Assembly (NCBI GenBank): GCA_018900295.1
Contig: JAHIGH010000107.1
Span: 1-6,962, forward strand
Length of the DNA stretch: 6,962 nt
DNA from: Patescibacteria group bacterium
GTDB taxonomy: Bacteria; Patescibacteriota; Microgenomatia; Levybacterales; UBA12049
Direction: 5' to 3'
The notes under the pieces are model-generated. The model was not told where the DNA came from. It was given only the letters and a program-made list of their open reading frames with translations, and searched no databases. Positions 1 to 5,776 of the stretch are shown piece after piece (within the stretch, counting starts at the first letter, position 1; every line of letters starts with the position of its first letter). The position numbers and the translations under genes were made by a program.

Positions 1-164
1 CCAAAGTCAATGAGGAAATAAATCAAGCGGAAAAAAAGGTAAAGAATACAAAAATTTCAGATCTCATCAATATCTACAACCAAACCAAAAAAATCGCCCA
101 CGATTTCCGCTCTTTTCAGGAATATATAAAAAAAGAAGCAGCTAATCTCATAAAAAAGAAATAA
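1..164 (+). CDS. C-terminal fragment of an unidentified Lys-rich protein
   Basis: This is an open frame from the left window edge to TAA at 162-164, giving the last 53 residues (starting KVNEEINQAEKKVKNT and ending NLIKKK). The start lies outside the window. The visible part is highly charged, rich in Lys, Glu, Asn and Gln, and looks helical, perhaps coiled coil. It has no membrane segment and no catalytic motif I recognise. It is in the same frame as prfB, and only 18 nt separate its stop from the prfB ATG, so the two genes could be cotranscribed, although prfB seems to have its own -10 box in the gap. I cannot name the family from this tail. It is called coding because the frame is open to the window edge and ends directly before a real gene. 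Confidence 0.6.
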   Translation, partial: KVNEEINQAEKKVKNTKISDLINIYNQTKKIAHDFRSFQEYIKKEAANLIKKK

Positions 165-166
165 GC

Positions 167-172
167 TATAAT
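167..172 (+). promoter_or_regulatory. Perfect TATAAT -10 box directly before prfB
   Basis: TATAAT at 167-172 matches the sigma-70 -10 consensus in all six positions and ends 10 nt before the prfB ATG. A start site about 7 nt downstream would leave an untranslated leader of only a few bases. No Shine-Dalgarno sequence lies between the box and the ATG, which fits leaderless initiation. The expected -35 region (around 144-149) does not resemble TTGACA, so the box could be a chance match in AT-rich DNA. Confidence 0.4.
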
Positions 173-182
173 ATTAAATAAT

Positions 183-1193
183 ATGGACATAGAAACACTT
201 AAATACCGTTGTCAAAAACTCTTTGAAAAAGTGCAGGCAGACGAGAAGCGCAAAAAAATCCGCGAACTCGAAGCCGAAAGCACTCACGCGGATTTTTGGC
301 AGGATCACCAACAGGCAGCCAAAAAGATGAAAGAAATGTCAGACCTGCAAAAAGAAGTTGAAGAGATAGAGCTCCTCCGGCTATGGCTAGAAGAAGGGGA
401 ATACCGCGAGGCAGAGAGTTTATTAAAGAAACTCGAAACACTTCTTTACTTTTCTTCTCCGCATGATAAATCAAATATAATCCTCTCGGTTCATGCGGGA
501 CAAGGAGGAACAGAAGCCATGGATTGGGCGGAAATGCTCTTCCGCATGTACGCGCGATACTGCGAGAAAAAGGGTTGGAAATATGAGATCGTCGAACAAA
601 CACCCGGAGACGAAACAGGCATCAAAAGCATTACAATCGAAATTGCAGGTAATTATGCTTATGGTTATCTCAAGCACGAAGCAGGAGCGCATCGCCTTGT
701 GCGTCAATCACCATTCAATGCTGACAAGTTGCGCCAAACCTCTTTCGCGTTGGTTGAAGTCATGCCCGACATAGAACAAAACACGCAAATCACTATCAGA
801 GATGAAGATATAGAATTTGAAGCCTTCCGCAGCGGCGGCCATGGTGGACAGAATGTGAATAAAGTTTCAACAGCAGTGCGTCTCAAGCACATACCAACCG
901 GCATAACGGTTACCGCTCAGCAACAGCGCCATCAAGCCCAAAACCGCGAATTTGCCATGAAAATGCTTCGCGCCAAACTCTGGTTGTTGCAGGAAGAAGA
1001 AAGAAAAAAACGCGATGCAAAGTTGAAAGGCGCATACAAAACTCCAGGATGGGGCAATCAAATTCGTTCCTATGTACTCCATCCCTATCACATGGTGAAA
1101 GATTTGCGAACCGGTTACGAAACCTCCAATACCGCCGCGGTTCTGGACGGCGACCTCCAGGATTTTATTGAAGAAGAAATAAGGATGCTCTAG
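183..1193 (+). CDS. prfB: Peptide chain release factor 2 (RF2)
   Basis: RF2 reads UGA and UAA stop codons in the ribosomal A site and triggers peptidyl-tRNA hydrolysis. The 336-residue product has the family architecture: an N-terminal helical domain with an ADFWQD segment (about 36-41), then AGQGGTEAMDWAEML (about 105-119), the stop-codon-reading SPF tripeptide at 176-178, and the catalytic GGQ at 221-223 within SGGHGGQNVNK. The C-terminal end has GWGNQIRSYVLHPY and VKDLRTGYETSNTAAVLDG. SPF rather than PxT marks it as RF2, not RF1. It is somewhat shorter than the 365-residue E. coli protein, mainly at the N-terminus. The programmed +1 frameshift found in many prfB genes is absent, and the gene reads straight through from ATG. 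There is no obvious Shine-Dalgarno sequence. Its GC content is visibly higher than that of the protease gene downstream. In many bacteria prfB lies next to ftsE-ftsX; here about 4.5 kb separates them. Confidence 0.97.
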   Translation: MDIETLKYRCQKLFEKVQADEKRKKIRELEAESTHADFWQDHQQAAKKMKEMSDLQKEVEEIELLRLWLEEGEYREAESLLKKLETLLYFSSPHDKSNIILSVHAGQGGTEAMDWAEMLFRMYARYCEKKGWKYEIVEQTPGDETGIKSITIEIAGNYAYGYLKHEAGAHRLVRQSPFNADKLRQTSFALVEVMPDIEQNTQITIRDEDIEFEAFRSGGHGGQNVNKVSTAVRLKHIPTGITVTAQQQRHQAQNREFAMKMLRAKLWLLQEEERKKRDAKLKGAYKTPGWGNQIRSYVLHPYHMVKDLRTGYETSNTAAVLDGDLQDFIEEEIRML

Positions 1194-1226
1194 AGTCTTT
1201 TTGAAAAGTTTGGATTTCATTTTTTT

Positions 1227-1284
1227 GTCATGCTGAATTTATTTCAGCATCATTTTCAAGATTCTGAAACACGTTCAGAATGAC
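1227..1284. repeat. 58-bp MITE-like double-hairpin repeat (GTCATnCTGAA family)
   Basis: The element begins GTCATGCTGAA and ends TTCAGAATGAC; the two termini are inverted repeats matching at 10 of 11 positions. Inside are two hairpins: ATGCTGAA (1230-1237) with TTCAGCAT (1243-1250), and ATTCTGAA (1261-1268) with TTCAGAAT (1274-1281). Each has an 8-bp perfect stem and a 5-nt loop. I recall this GTCATTCTGAA type as a widespread short dispersed palindrome in bacterial intergenic DNA. It lies 33 bp after the prfB stop. No T-run follows either stem, so it is not a typical intrinsic terminator, although the transcript could fold. No transposase is nearby. Confidence 0.75.
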
Positions 1285-1320
1285 GTAAAGTCCAAAACAG
1301 GAACTTATTGCCAAAGCTTA

Positions 1321-1326
1321 TATAAT
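1321..1326 (+). promoter_or_regulatory. Candidate -10 box for the protease module
   Basis: A perfect TATAAT stands at 1321-1326, 58 nt before ATG 1385 and after the repeat element. It would give the protease and small-protein pair its own promoter. The surrounding AAGCTTATATAAT resembles AAGCTATAAT before prfB. No convincing -35 hexamer is seen at the usual spacing. A second weaker box, TATAAA at 1345-1350, is also possible. Confidence 0.35.
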
Positions 1327-1384
1327 ATACCCAATTAAATACACTATAAATCCATCATTGAACTTTTCTGAAACAAATAGTAAA

Positions 1385-2305
1385 ATGCAAATTAGTATGA
1401 TAAATAAACCTAATTCTAAAAGATTGATTCAGGAAGACGCAGATAGCGTATTAAAAGACTTAATAAATTCATATTGTGAAGATTTAGAAAAAAAGCTCAA
1501 TTCACATGTAATTTTTTATATGGGGCCCCTTATGAGCCCCACAGATGATCTTCTTAAAGATAAAATTGAGGGGTTGGCAATTAAATATAATAATCTAACC
1601 TTTGTATTAGAGACTGATGGAGGTTACATTGATGTAACTAAAAGAATTGCTGAAGTTCTTCGCCATCATTTTAAAGGAAATGTGGATTTTATTGTTCCAA
1701 ATCACGCGATGTCAGCTGGTACTATTCTAGTAATGTCAGGTAATAATATTTATATGGACTACTACTCAGTATTAGGTCCAATAGATCCTCAAGTTCCTTC
1801 TGATAATGAAGGAAAATTAATACCTGCGCTTGGATACCTTGAGCAATATAAAAGACTAATAAAAAAATCTGAAAATGGGGACTTAACAACTGCTGAAATG
1901 GCTTATTTAATTGAAAAATTTGATCCAGCAGAATTATATAAATATGAACAAGAGAAAGAATTATCAGTGAGTTTATTAAAAGAGTGGCTAGTAAAATATA
2001 AGTTTAAGAATTGGATAAAGACTGAAACAAAGAATAAAAAAGTAACTGATAAAATGAAAGAAGAAAGAGCAGAATCAATTGCTGAAATGTTGAATGATAC
2101 CGAAAAATGGCACTCACACGGTATTGGGATATCAATGGAAGTATTACGTAGAGACGTTAAATTGAAAATTGAAGATTATGAGAATACCACTGATTTAAAT
2201 AAGAAAATTAAATGTTACTATAAATTGCTTAAAGATTTTGCTGAAAAGAATGGACATGCTATTGTATTTCATGTTAATAGAGAATATGATGGCTATAGAG
2301 TATGA
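1385..2305 (+). CDS. SDH_sah-type ClpP/crotonase-fold serine protease
   Basis: The product resembles the serine dehydrogenase proteinase (SDH_sah) family, cytoplasmic relatives of SppA and ClpP with a crotonase fold. In the 306-residue version from ATG 1385, a β-strand HVIFYMGPLM is followed by VLETDGG (about 74-80), the usual oxyanion-region LxTxGG. Next come HAMSAGT with the likely nucleophile Ser110, then YSVLGPIDPQ (about 127-136), and a C-terminal HSHGIGI segment (about 243-249). A Lys/Glu-rich helical insertion separates the last two. There is no signal peptide or membrane segment, so it should be cytoplasmic. The frame is open back to a TTG at 1358; ATG 1385 or ATG 1397 is more plausible, and no Shine-Dalgarno decides between them. 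Its TGA overlaps the next gene's ATG. It is clearly more AT-rich than prfB, suggesting later arrival. Substrate and role are unknown. Confidence 0.8.
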   Translation: MQISMINKPNSKRLIQEDADSVLKDLINSYCEDLEKKLNSHVIFYMGPLMSPTDDLLKDKIEGLAIKYNNLTFVLETDGGYIDVTKRIAEVLRHHFKGNVDFIVPNHAMSAGTILVMSGNNIYMDYYSVLGPIDPQVPSDNEGKLIPALGYLEQYKRLIKKSENGDLTTAEMAYLIEKFDPAELYKYEQEKELSVSLLKEWLVKYKFKNWIKTETKNKKVTDKMKEERAESIAEMLNDTEKWHSHGIGISMEVLRRDVKLKIEDYENTTDLNKKIKCYYKLLKDFAEKNGHAIVFHVNREYDGYRV

Positions 2306-2472
2306 AAAAAATATCTAAAGAAACGATTGTTAAAAAAAATCCTAAAGTAAATCTAACTCAGTTTGATAAAGTTATCAGGATTTTAAGAAAATTAAAAAGC
2401 TCTGGTTCAAGTAAGCCAAACTACCGTATTGCTCCACCTTTTTCTCACAAACCTGCTTCATTTAGCAAATAG
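2302..2472 (+). CDS. Small basic protein coupled to the SDH_sah-type protease (56 aa)
   Basis: This 56-codon gene starts ATG at 2302 and overlaps the protease stop as ATGA, the usual sign of translational coupling; it ends with TAG at 2470-2472. The product starts MKKISKETIVKKNPKVN, continues with an amphipathic helix (QFDKVIRILRKLKSSG) and ends in a Pro/aromatic tail, YRIAPPFSHKPASFSK. It is strongly basic, has no cysteine and no membrane segment. The pattern NPxV, then a helix with a leucine-rich face, then G, then YxxxPPF looks like a real conserved small family rather than a chance frame; I recall similar small proteins but cannot confirm this. Base composition matches the protease, so both genes probably arrived together. 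It could be a cofactor, adaptor or inhibitor of the protease; nothing in the sequence decides this. Confidence 0.7.
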   Translation: MKKISKETIVKKNPKVNLTQFDKVIRILRKLKSSGSSKPNYRIAPPFSHKPASFSK

Positions 2473-2522
2473 TGTATCTTTTTACTCGCTTATGTCATGA
2501 ATCTTTATTAAAAGATAATAGA

Positions 2523-2573
2523 TTAAATATACTTTTGCTCGGGAAATTCTGGCATATCCCAGTCATAAGTAGT
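2523..2573 (-). pseudogene. Coding-like 16-codon remnant in frame behind the folK stop
   Basis: Directly after the folK TAG (2576-2574), the same minus-strand frame continues T-T-YDWDMPEFPEQKYI to a TAA at 2525-2523. The composition (Trp, Met, Pro, Phe, Glu, Tyr) is unlike the Ile/Lys/Asn/Leu noise expected from AT-rich intergenic DNA and resembles a genuine protein C-terminus. It could be the tail of a downstream gene lost by deletion, or a read-through extension of FolK. The rest of the convergent gap (2473-2522) shows only AT-rich sequence with a weak ATCTTT/AAAGAT hairpin at 2501-2516. Confidence 0.3.
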
Positions 2574-3056
2574 CTACAGCTTTTGAATAATTGATTTTTT
2601 ACTTTCGGATAATTCCTCGTACAATTCCTTTATAGTTTTTTTAAGTTGCGGGTGGACAAAATTCGGCTCAAGATCCAAAAAAGGTTTCAGGACAAATTCT
2701 CTCTCCTGCAAAAGCGGGTGTGGGATGATCAAATTTTCATACTTGTATATTAAATCATCATAAAAAAGAATATCAATATCGATTTCTCTCGGACCAAAGT
2801 GGAAGCGTTTTTTCCGCCCGATCTGTTTTTCTACCTCTTTAATAAAATGCAGCAATTCCAAAGGGGAAAGTTCTGTGTATCCGGAAATAACAGTATTAAC
2901 AAAAGTATCTTGTTTTTCATAATACTGCGGCCTGGTTTCATAAAATTTCGCGACAGTTATATCGCCTATGTACTTTTTCAATAACGAGGTCGCGTCGTTA
3001 ATGCGTTGTTTCTTATCTCCCAGATTTGAACCAAGTGCCAGAAAAATTTTTGTCAT
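2574..3056 (-). CDS. folK: 6-hydroxymethyl-7,8-dihydropterin pyrophosphokinase (HPPK)
   Basis: HPPK transfers pyrophosphate from ATP to 6-hydroxymethyl-dihydropterin, making the substrate of dihydropteroate synthase in the cytoplasm. The 160-residue product is of normal family length. It opens with FLALGSNLGDK (about 5-15), carries YETRPQYYEKQDTFVNTV (about 39-56), and has the core signature FGPREIDIDILFYDD (87-101), where Asp93 and Asp95 are the expected Mg/ATP ligands. It continues with IPHPLLQEREFVLKPFLDL (about 111-129). The core is normally WGPRTLDLDI; Phe for Trp and Ile for Leu are conservative changes. It is the last gene of the folC-folP-folB-folK operon, and its ATG overlaps the folB TGA by 4 nt, so translation is probably coupled. 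An A7 run sits at the junction. Confidence 0.96.
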   Translation of the reverse strand: MTKIFLALGSNLGDKKQRINDATSLLKKYIGDITVAKFYETRPQYYEKQDTFVNTVISGYTELSPLELLHFIKEVEKQIGRKKRFHFGPREIDIDILFYDDLIYKYENLIIPHPLLQEREFVLKPFLDLEPNFVHPQLKKTIKELYEELSESKKSIIQKL

Positions 3057-3427
3057 TTTTTTGTACGTATTATTTCCACTCCTGCGCTCGCTGCGAGTTT
3101 TAATGCCTTTGGTTTCTCAACCCTCACTTCAACCTTTTCAACTACTTGTTTAGTCAAGCATATTTTGGCAATCTCTTCCGCCAACCTCTCCAATAAATGG
3201 AACGAGTTTTTCTCGGCAAATTTAATAATCTGTAAATAAACATCTTCATAATTAACTGTCTGTTCGATATCATCAGTCTTTCCGGCTAGTTTGACATTTG
3301 CCCATAAAATTATATTTATCAACACAGGTTGTTTTTCCCGGCGTTCAATTTCAGTAACACCGATTTTACAGTCCAGAGTTAAATCCTTGATAAATATTTT
3401 AGTTAATTTAATATCCTGACTCATCAT
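3053..3427 (-). CDS. folB: Dihydroneopterin aldolase (DHNA)
   Basis: FolB cleaves 7,8-dihydroneopterin to 6-hydroxymethyl-dihydropterin and glycolaldehyde. From the ATG at 3427 it has 124 residues, the normal length. Family features are LDCKIGVTEIERREKQPV (about 18-35), TVNYEDVYLQI (57-67), FHLLERLAEEIA (76-87, the pterin-binding Glu is probably Glu80), VEKPKAL (103-109, with the expected catalytic Lys105) and SAGVEIIR (114-121). The frame stays open another 30 codons upstream to a TTG at 3517, but that stretch (MSLRGGTTKQSRNRRD..., ending LLAMT) is a translation of the palindromic repeat 3433-3517, so I reject it and start at the ATGATG pair (3427 or 3424). No Shine-Dalgarno is evident. The stop overlaps folK by ATGA. 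Confidence 0.93.
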   Translation of the reverse strand: MMSQDIKLTKIFIKDLTLDCKIGVTEIERREKQPVLINIILWANVKLAGKTDDIEQTVNYEDVYLQIIKFAEKNSFHLLERLAEEIAKICLTKQVVEKVEVRVEKPKALKLAASAGVEIIRTKK

Positions 3428-3432
3428 TATTT

Positions 3433-3517
3433 TTGTCATTGCGAGGAGCGAGGAACGAGCGACGCGGCAATCCCGTCGATTACGGGATTGCTTCGTCGTT
3501 CCTCCTCGCAAAGACAA
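3433..3517. repeat. 85-bp palindromic repeat (TTGTCATTGCGAGGAG family)
   Basis: The left end TTGTCATTGCGAGGAG (3433-3448) pairs with the right end, whose reverse complement reads TTGTCTTTGCGAGGAG, one mismatch in 16. The inner arms GCAATCCCGT (3467-3476) and ACGGGATTGC (3482-3491) form a perfect 10-bp stem with a 5-nt loop. The left half is 8 nt longer, with a repeated GAGG-CGAG tract between the inner and outer arms. The element is far more GC-rich than its surroundings. I recall it as a very widespread dispersed bacterial repeat. It sits between folP and folB inside the operon. TTATTT occurs at 3427-3432 and 3520-3525, a possible target duplication, though weak in AT-rich DNA. Confidence 0.9.
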
Positions 3518-3550
3518 GCTTATTTAACTATTTAAATAGACATCTACGTT

Positions 3551-4402
3551 TTACTTCCTAAATAAATCTAATACGCTCAAAAATCTCTTCGTCTCGGCCA
3601 CATCATGAGTTCTGACTATTACCGCACCGTTAAGTACCGCGACCGCTGTTTCCGCAAGCCCCGCTTCCAACCGTTCTGATGTTCCGGGATTTTCTTTTAA
3701 ATGCAATTCTTGTTGTAGGAGTTTTCCCAAATGACTTTTTCTTGATACGCCAATTACTATTGGCAGTTTTAATTTTGTAAATTCATTGAGCCGCCTTATA
3801 ATTTCAACATTTTGCATGACAGTTTTTCCGAATCCTATCCCTGGATCAAGAAAAAATTGTTTTCGTTTCATTCCTTTTTGTAAACCATACTCAATTTGTT
3901 TACCAAAAAATTCCATAATCTCTGCAAGAACATCTTTATAGCAAATCTCTCCCTTCTGCATTGTTCCCGGTTCACCTTTGATATGATACAAAATCACCGG
4001 ACAGCGGAAATGTGCTGCGATATCTGCCAATTCGTTATCAAAAAGAAATCCTCCGAGACTATTTATAATATCAGCCCCAGCGCTTAATGCTTCTTTGGCG
4101 ACAATTGCTTTATATGTATCAATCGATAATAGTATTTTATTTCCTAATTCTTTGCGAATAAGTTTAATAACCGGCAATACGCGGTTTAATTCTTCCTGCG
4201 CGTTGATTCTTTCCGAACCTGGCCGTGTTGATTCACCTCCGAGATCAATAATATCCGCGCCTTCCTCAATCATTTGTTTGGCACGAGCCACAGCCTTTTC
4301 AACACTCTGAAAGTACTCTCCGCCGTCGGAAAAAGAATCCGGTGTCAGATTAAGAACACCCAATAACAATGTTTTTTTACCTAATTCCGGAATTTTTTTC
4401 AT
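3551..4402 (-). CDS. folP: Dihydropteroate synthase (DHPS)
   Basis: DHPS condenses 6-hydroxymethyl-dihydropterin pyrophosphate with p-aminobenzoate to dihydropteroate; it is the sulfonamide target. The 283-residue TIM-barrel protein has the expected motifs in order: LNLTPDSFSDGG (17-28, Asn18 the expected Mg ligand), DLGGESTRPGS (53-63), SIDTYK (93-98), DIINSLGG (111-118), HIKGEPGTMQ (140-149), DPGIGFGKT (186-194), GVSRKSHLG (218-226) and RTHDV (264-268). Deviations such as HIKGEPGTMQ for HMRGxPxTMQ, and NSLGG for ND(V/I)SG, are modest and leave the catalytic residues intact. Its start overlaps the end of folC by 26 nt, so the two are cotranscribed. A 123-nt gap containing a palindromic repeat separates it from folB, the only real gap in the operon. 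Confidence 0.97.
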   Translation of the reverse strand: MKKIPELGKKTLLLGVLNLTPDSFSDGGEYFQSVEKAVARAKQMIEEGADIIDLGGESTRPGSERINAQEELNRVLPVIKLIRKELGNKILLSIDTYKAIVAKEALSAGADIINSLGGFLFDNELADIAAHFRCPVILYHIKGEPGTMQKGEICYKDVLAEIMEFFGKQIEYGLQKGMKRKQFFLDPGIGFGKTVMQNVEIIRRLNEFTKLKLPIVIGVSRKSHLGKLLQQELHLKENPGTSERLEAGLAETAVAVLNGAVIVRTHDVAETKRFLSVLDLFRK

Positions 4403-5729
4403 ATAATGTACTTATAAGATAAAAAGACCCTGTAATAATTATATCAGTTTTATCTTTTGACTTTAATAATTGTCTGAGAGCTTCCTGCGGATTTACAACA
4501 ACACGATAATTAGAAAACCCAATTTGATATAAAGCTTTAGCAATTACTTCAGGTTTTTTAGATGTACATGACCAGTCTTGGGTTTTCATTTTAAATGAAG
4601 TGATAGTAATACTTGCAGCGATAGGACTAATTAATTCTAACAATGGAATAAAGTCTTTTGTACTCTTGAAAGCGAGTAAAAAATTGAATTTCTTGCCTTT
4701 GTATAAATTCGAAACAGTTTGGATAAAAGATTTCATCTTCTGTTCGTTATGCGCCCCGTCCATGATGACCGTTTTCCCATCAATTCTATACCTGCTCAAC
4801 CGTCCCAAAAAATTTGCTTGTTCCAGGGAATTTCGAATTTTCTCTTCATCAAAAGTAAAACCGTCGCGTCTCGAAAGAAGAATAAATGCCGAGAGGGCAA
4901 GAGAGCAATTCTCCGCTTGATGCTTTCCCAGCAATCCGAGAGAAATTTGTGACAAGTGAGTTTTCAAAAAATCAAAAGTAAATACGGTTTTGTCTTGATT
5001 TTCTTGTATATCTTTATAATTAATTCCATGTTGAAGAATAAATAGTTGCGCTCTTTTTGTTTCTGCGCAAGTTTTGAGTATCGAACTGACGATTGGTTCC
5101 TGCTCGGGCGTGATGACAATCGAGTTTCTTGTGATAATTCCGGCTTTCTGCTGCGCAATTTCAGCAAGTGTCTTTCCCAGAATTTCTGTATGATCCAAGC
5201 CGAGTTTGGTTATTATACAGACTTTGTTTGTGTTATTGATAATATTTGTGGCATCAAGCAATCCGCCAATACCTGTTTCCATAACAGCGTAATCTATTTT
5301 TTCCATCCAAAAAAAATAAAATGCTAGAGCTGTAAGGATTTCAAAATATGTCATCTTGCCGAATTCTGATTTTTCTACTTTTTCAATAAATGGAATTATT
5401 TTATTTAGGGTCTCTAAGAATTGATTTTCTGAAATATTTACATTATTTATACGTATCCTCTCCCTGATATTTATAATATGAGGCGAAATAAATAGGCCGG
5501 TTCGTTTATCAGTGCAAGACAATAACAAGCTCAAAAGATATGCGGTTGAGCTTTTACCTGAAGTTCCGGCAATATGAACAACTTTTAATTTATCCTGCGG
5601 ATTATCTAAAAGTTGCAAAAGGAATTTAATTCGTTTCAATCCCAGCCCGCCCGAGAAAATGCTTTTCGGATTTTTAGGAATATGAGCAGATAAATAATAT
5701 TGTGCGTCTGAAAAATTTGCCAAAAACAT
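4377..5729 (-). CDS. folC: Dihydrofolate synthase / folylpolyglutamate synthase
   Basis: FolC is a Mur-ligase-family enzyme that adds glutamate to dihydropteroate and/or extends folate polyglutamate tails, using ATP. The 450-residue product shows the P-loop HIAGTSGKSS (52-61), SPHIINIRERI (82-92), ETGIGGLLDATN (151-162), TKLGLDHTEILG (174-185) followed by KAGI (195-198, the Lys that is usually carbamylated), LGKHQAENCSLAL (267-279), MDGAHN (323-328) and the C-terminal ITGSFYLIS (432-440). Two changes are noteworthy: Ser for Asn in the usual GTNGKGS, and Leu where GGRLDATN usually has Arg. Neither removes a core catalytic residue. The sequence does not show whether it has both activities, but the neighbouring folP, folB and folK make the dihydrofolate synthase step likely. 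It is the first gene of the operon, with its promoter probably in the 47-bp divergent gap upstream. Confidence 0.95.
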   Translation of the reverse strand: MFLANFSDAQYYLSAHIPKNPKSIFSGGLGLKRIKFLLQLLDNPQDKLKVVHIAGTSGKSSTAYLLSLLLSCTDKRTGLFISPHIINIRERIRINNVNISENQFLETLNKIIPFIEKVEKSEFGKMTYFEILTALAFYFFWMEKIDYAVMETGIGGLLDATNIINNTNKVCIITKLGLDHTEILGKTLAEIAQQKAGIITRNSIVITPEQEPIVSSILKTCAETKRAQLFILQHGINYKDIQENQDKTVFTFDFLKTHLSQISLGLLGKHQAENCSLALSAFILLSRRDGFTFDEEKIRNSLEQANFLGRLSRYRIDGKTVIMDGAHNEQKMKSFIQTVSNLYKGKKFNFLLAFKSTKDFIPLLELISPIAASITITSFKMKTQDWSCTSKKPEVIAKALYQIGFSNYRVVVNPQEALRQLLKSKDKTDIIITGSFYLISTLYEKNSGIR

Positions 5730-5776
5730 AAAAATATGCTTTACTAAACAAAGCCAAATTATTCATAAAAAATAAA
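5730..5776. promoter_or_regulatory. 47-bp divergent promoter region, folC operon / membrane protein-ftsE operon
   Basis: These 47 nt lie between two oppositely directed start codons, so both operons must be started here or further inside the neighbouring genes. On the plus strand, TTTACT (5740-5745) and CATAAA (5764-5769) could be a weak -35/-10 pair with an 18-nt spacer, which would give an almost leaderless transcript. On the minus strand a CATATT close to the folC ATG is the best -10 candidate. No operator-like inverted repeat is evident. Promoter assignments here rest on location more than on motif quality. Confidence 0.4.

Noticed and set aside
221..226. CTTTGA near the prfB start, resembling the RF2 programmed frameshift site
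   Set aside because: It is out of frame (codons read CTC TTT GAA), no in-frame stop exists, and it lies upstream of where the frameshift falls in aligned RF2 proteins.
199..603. Long minus-strand open frame opposite prfB
   Set aside because: It lies wholly across the conserved prfB coding sequence and shows no recognisable domain; it is a shadow frame, as are the other frames antisense to prfB and ftsE.
1358..1384. TTG start for the protease, nine residues longer
   Set aside because: No Shine-Dalgarno, a rare start codon, and the added MNFSETNSK shows no family feature; ATG 1385 or 1397 is more plausible.
2501..2516. ATCTTT/AAAGAT hairpin in the convergent gap as a two-way terminator
   Set aside because: The stem is 6 bp of mostly A-T pairs with a 4-nt loop and no proper T-run, too weak for an intrinsic terminator.
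3528..3539. 12-bp palindrome CTATTTAAATAG between the repeat and the folP stop
   Set aside because: It is almost pure A/T in an AT-rich gap behind folP, so chance explains it; no promoter context supports an operator.
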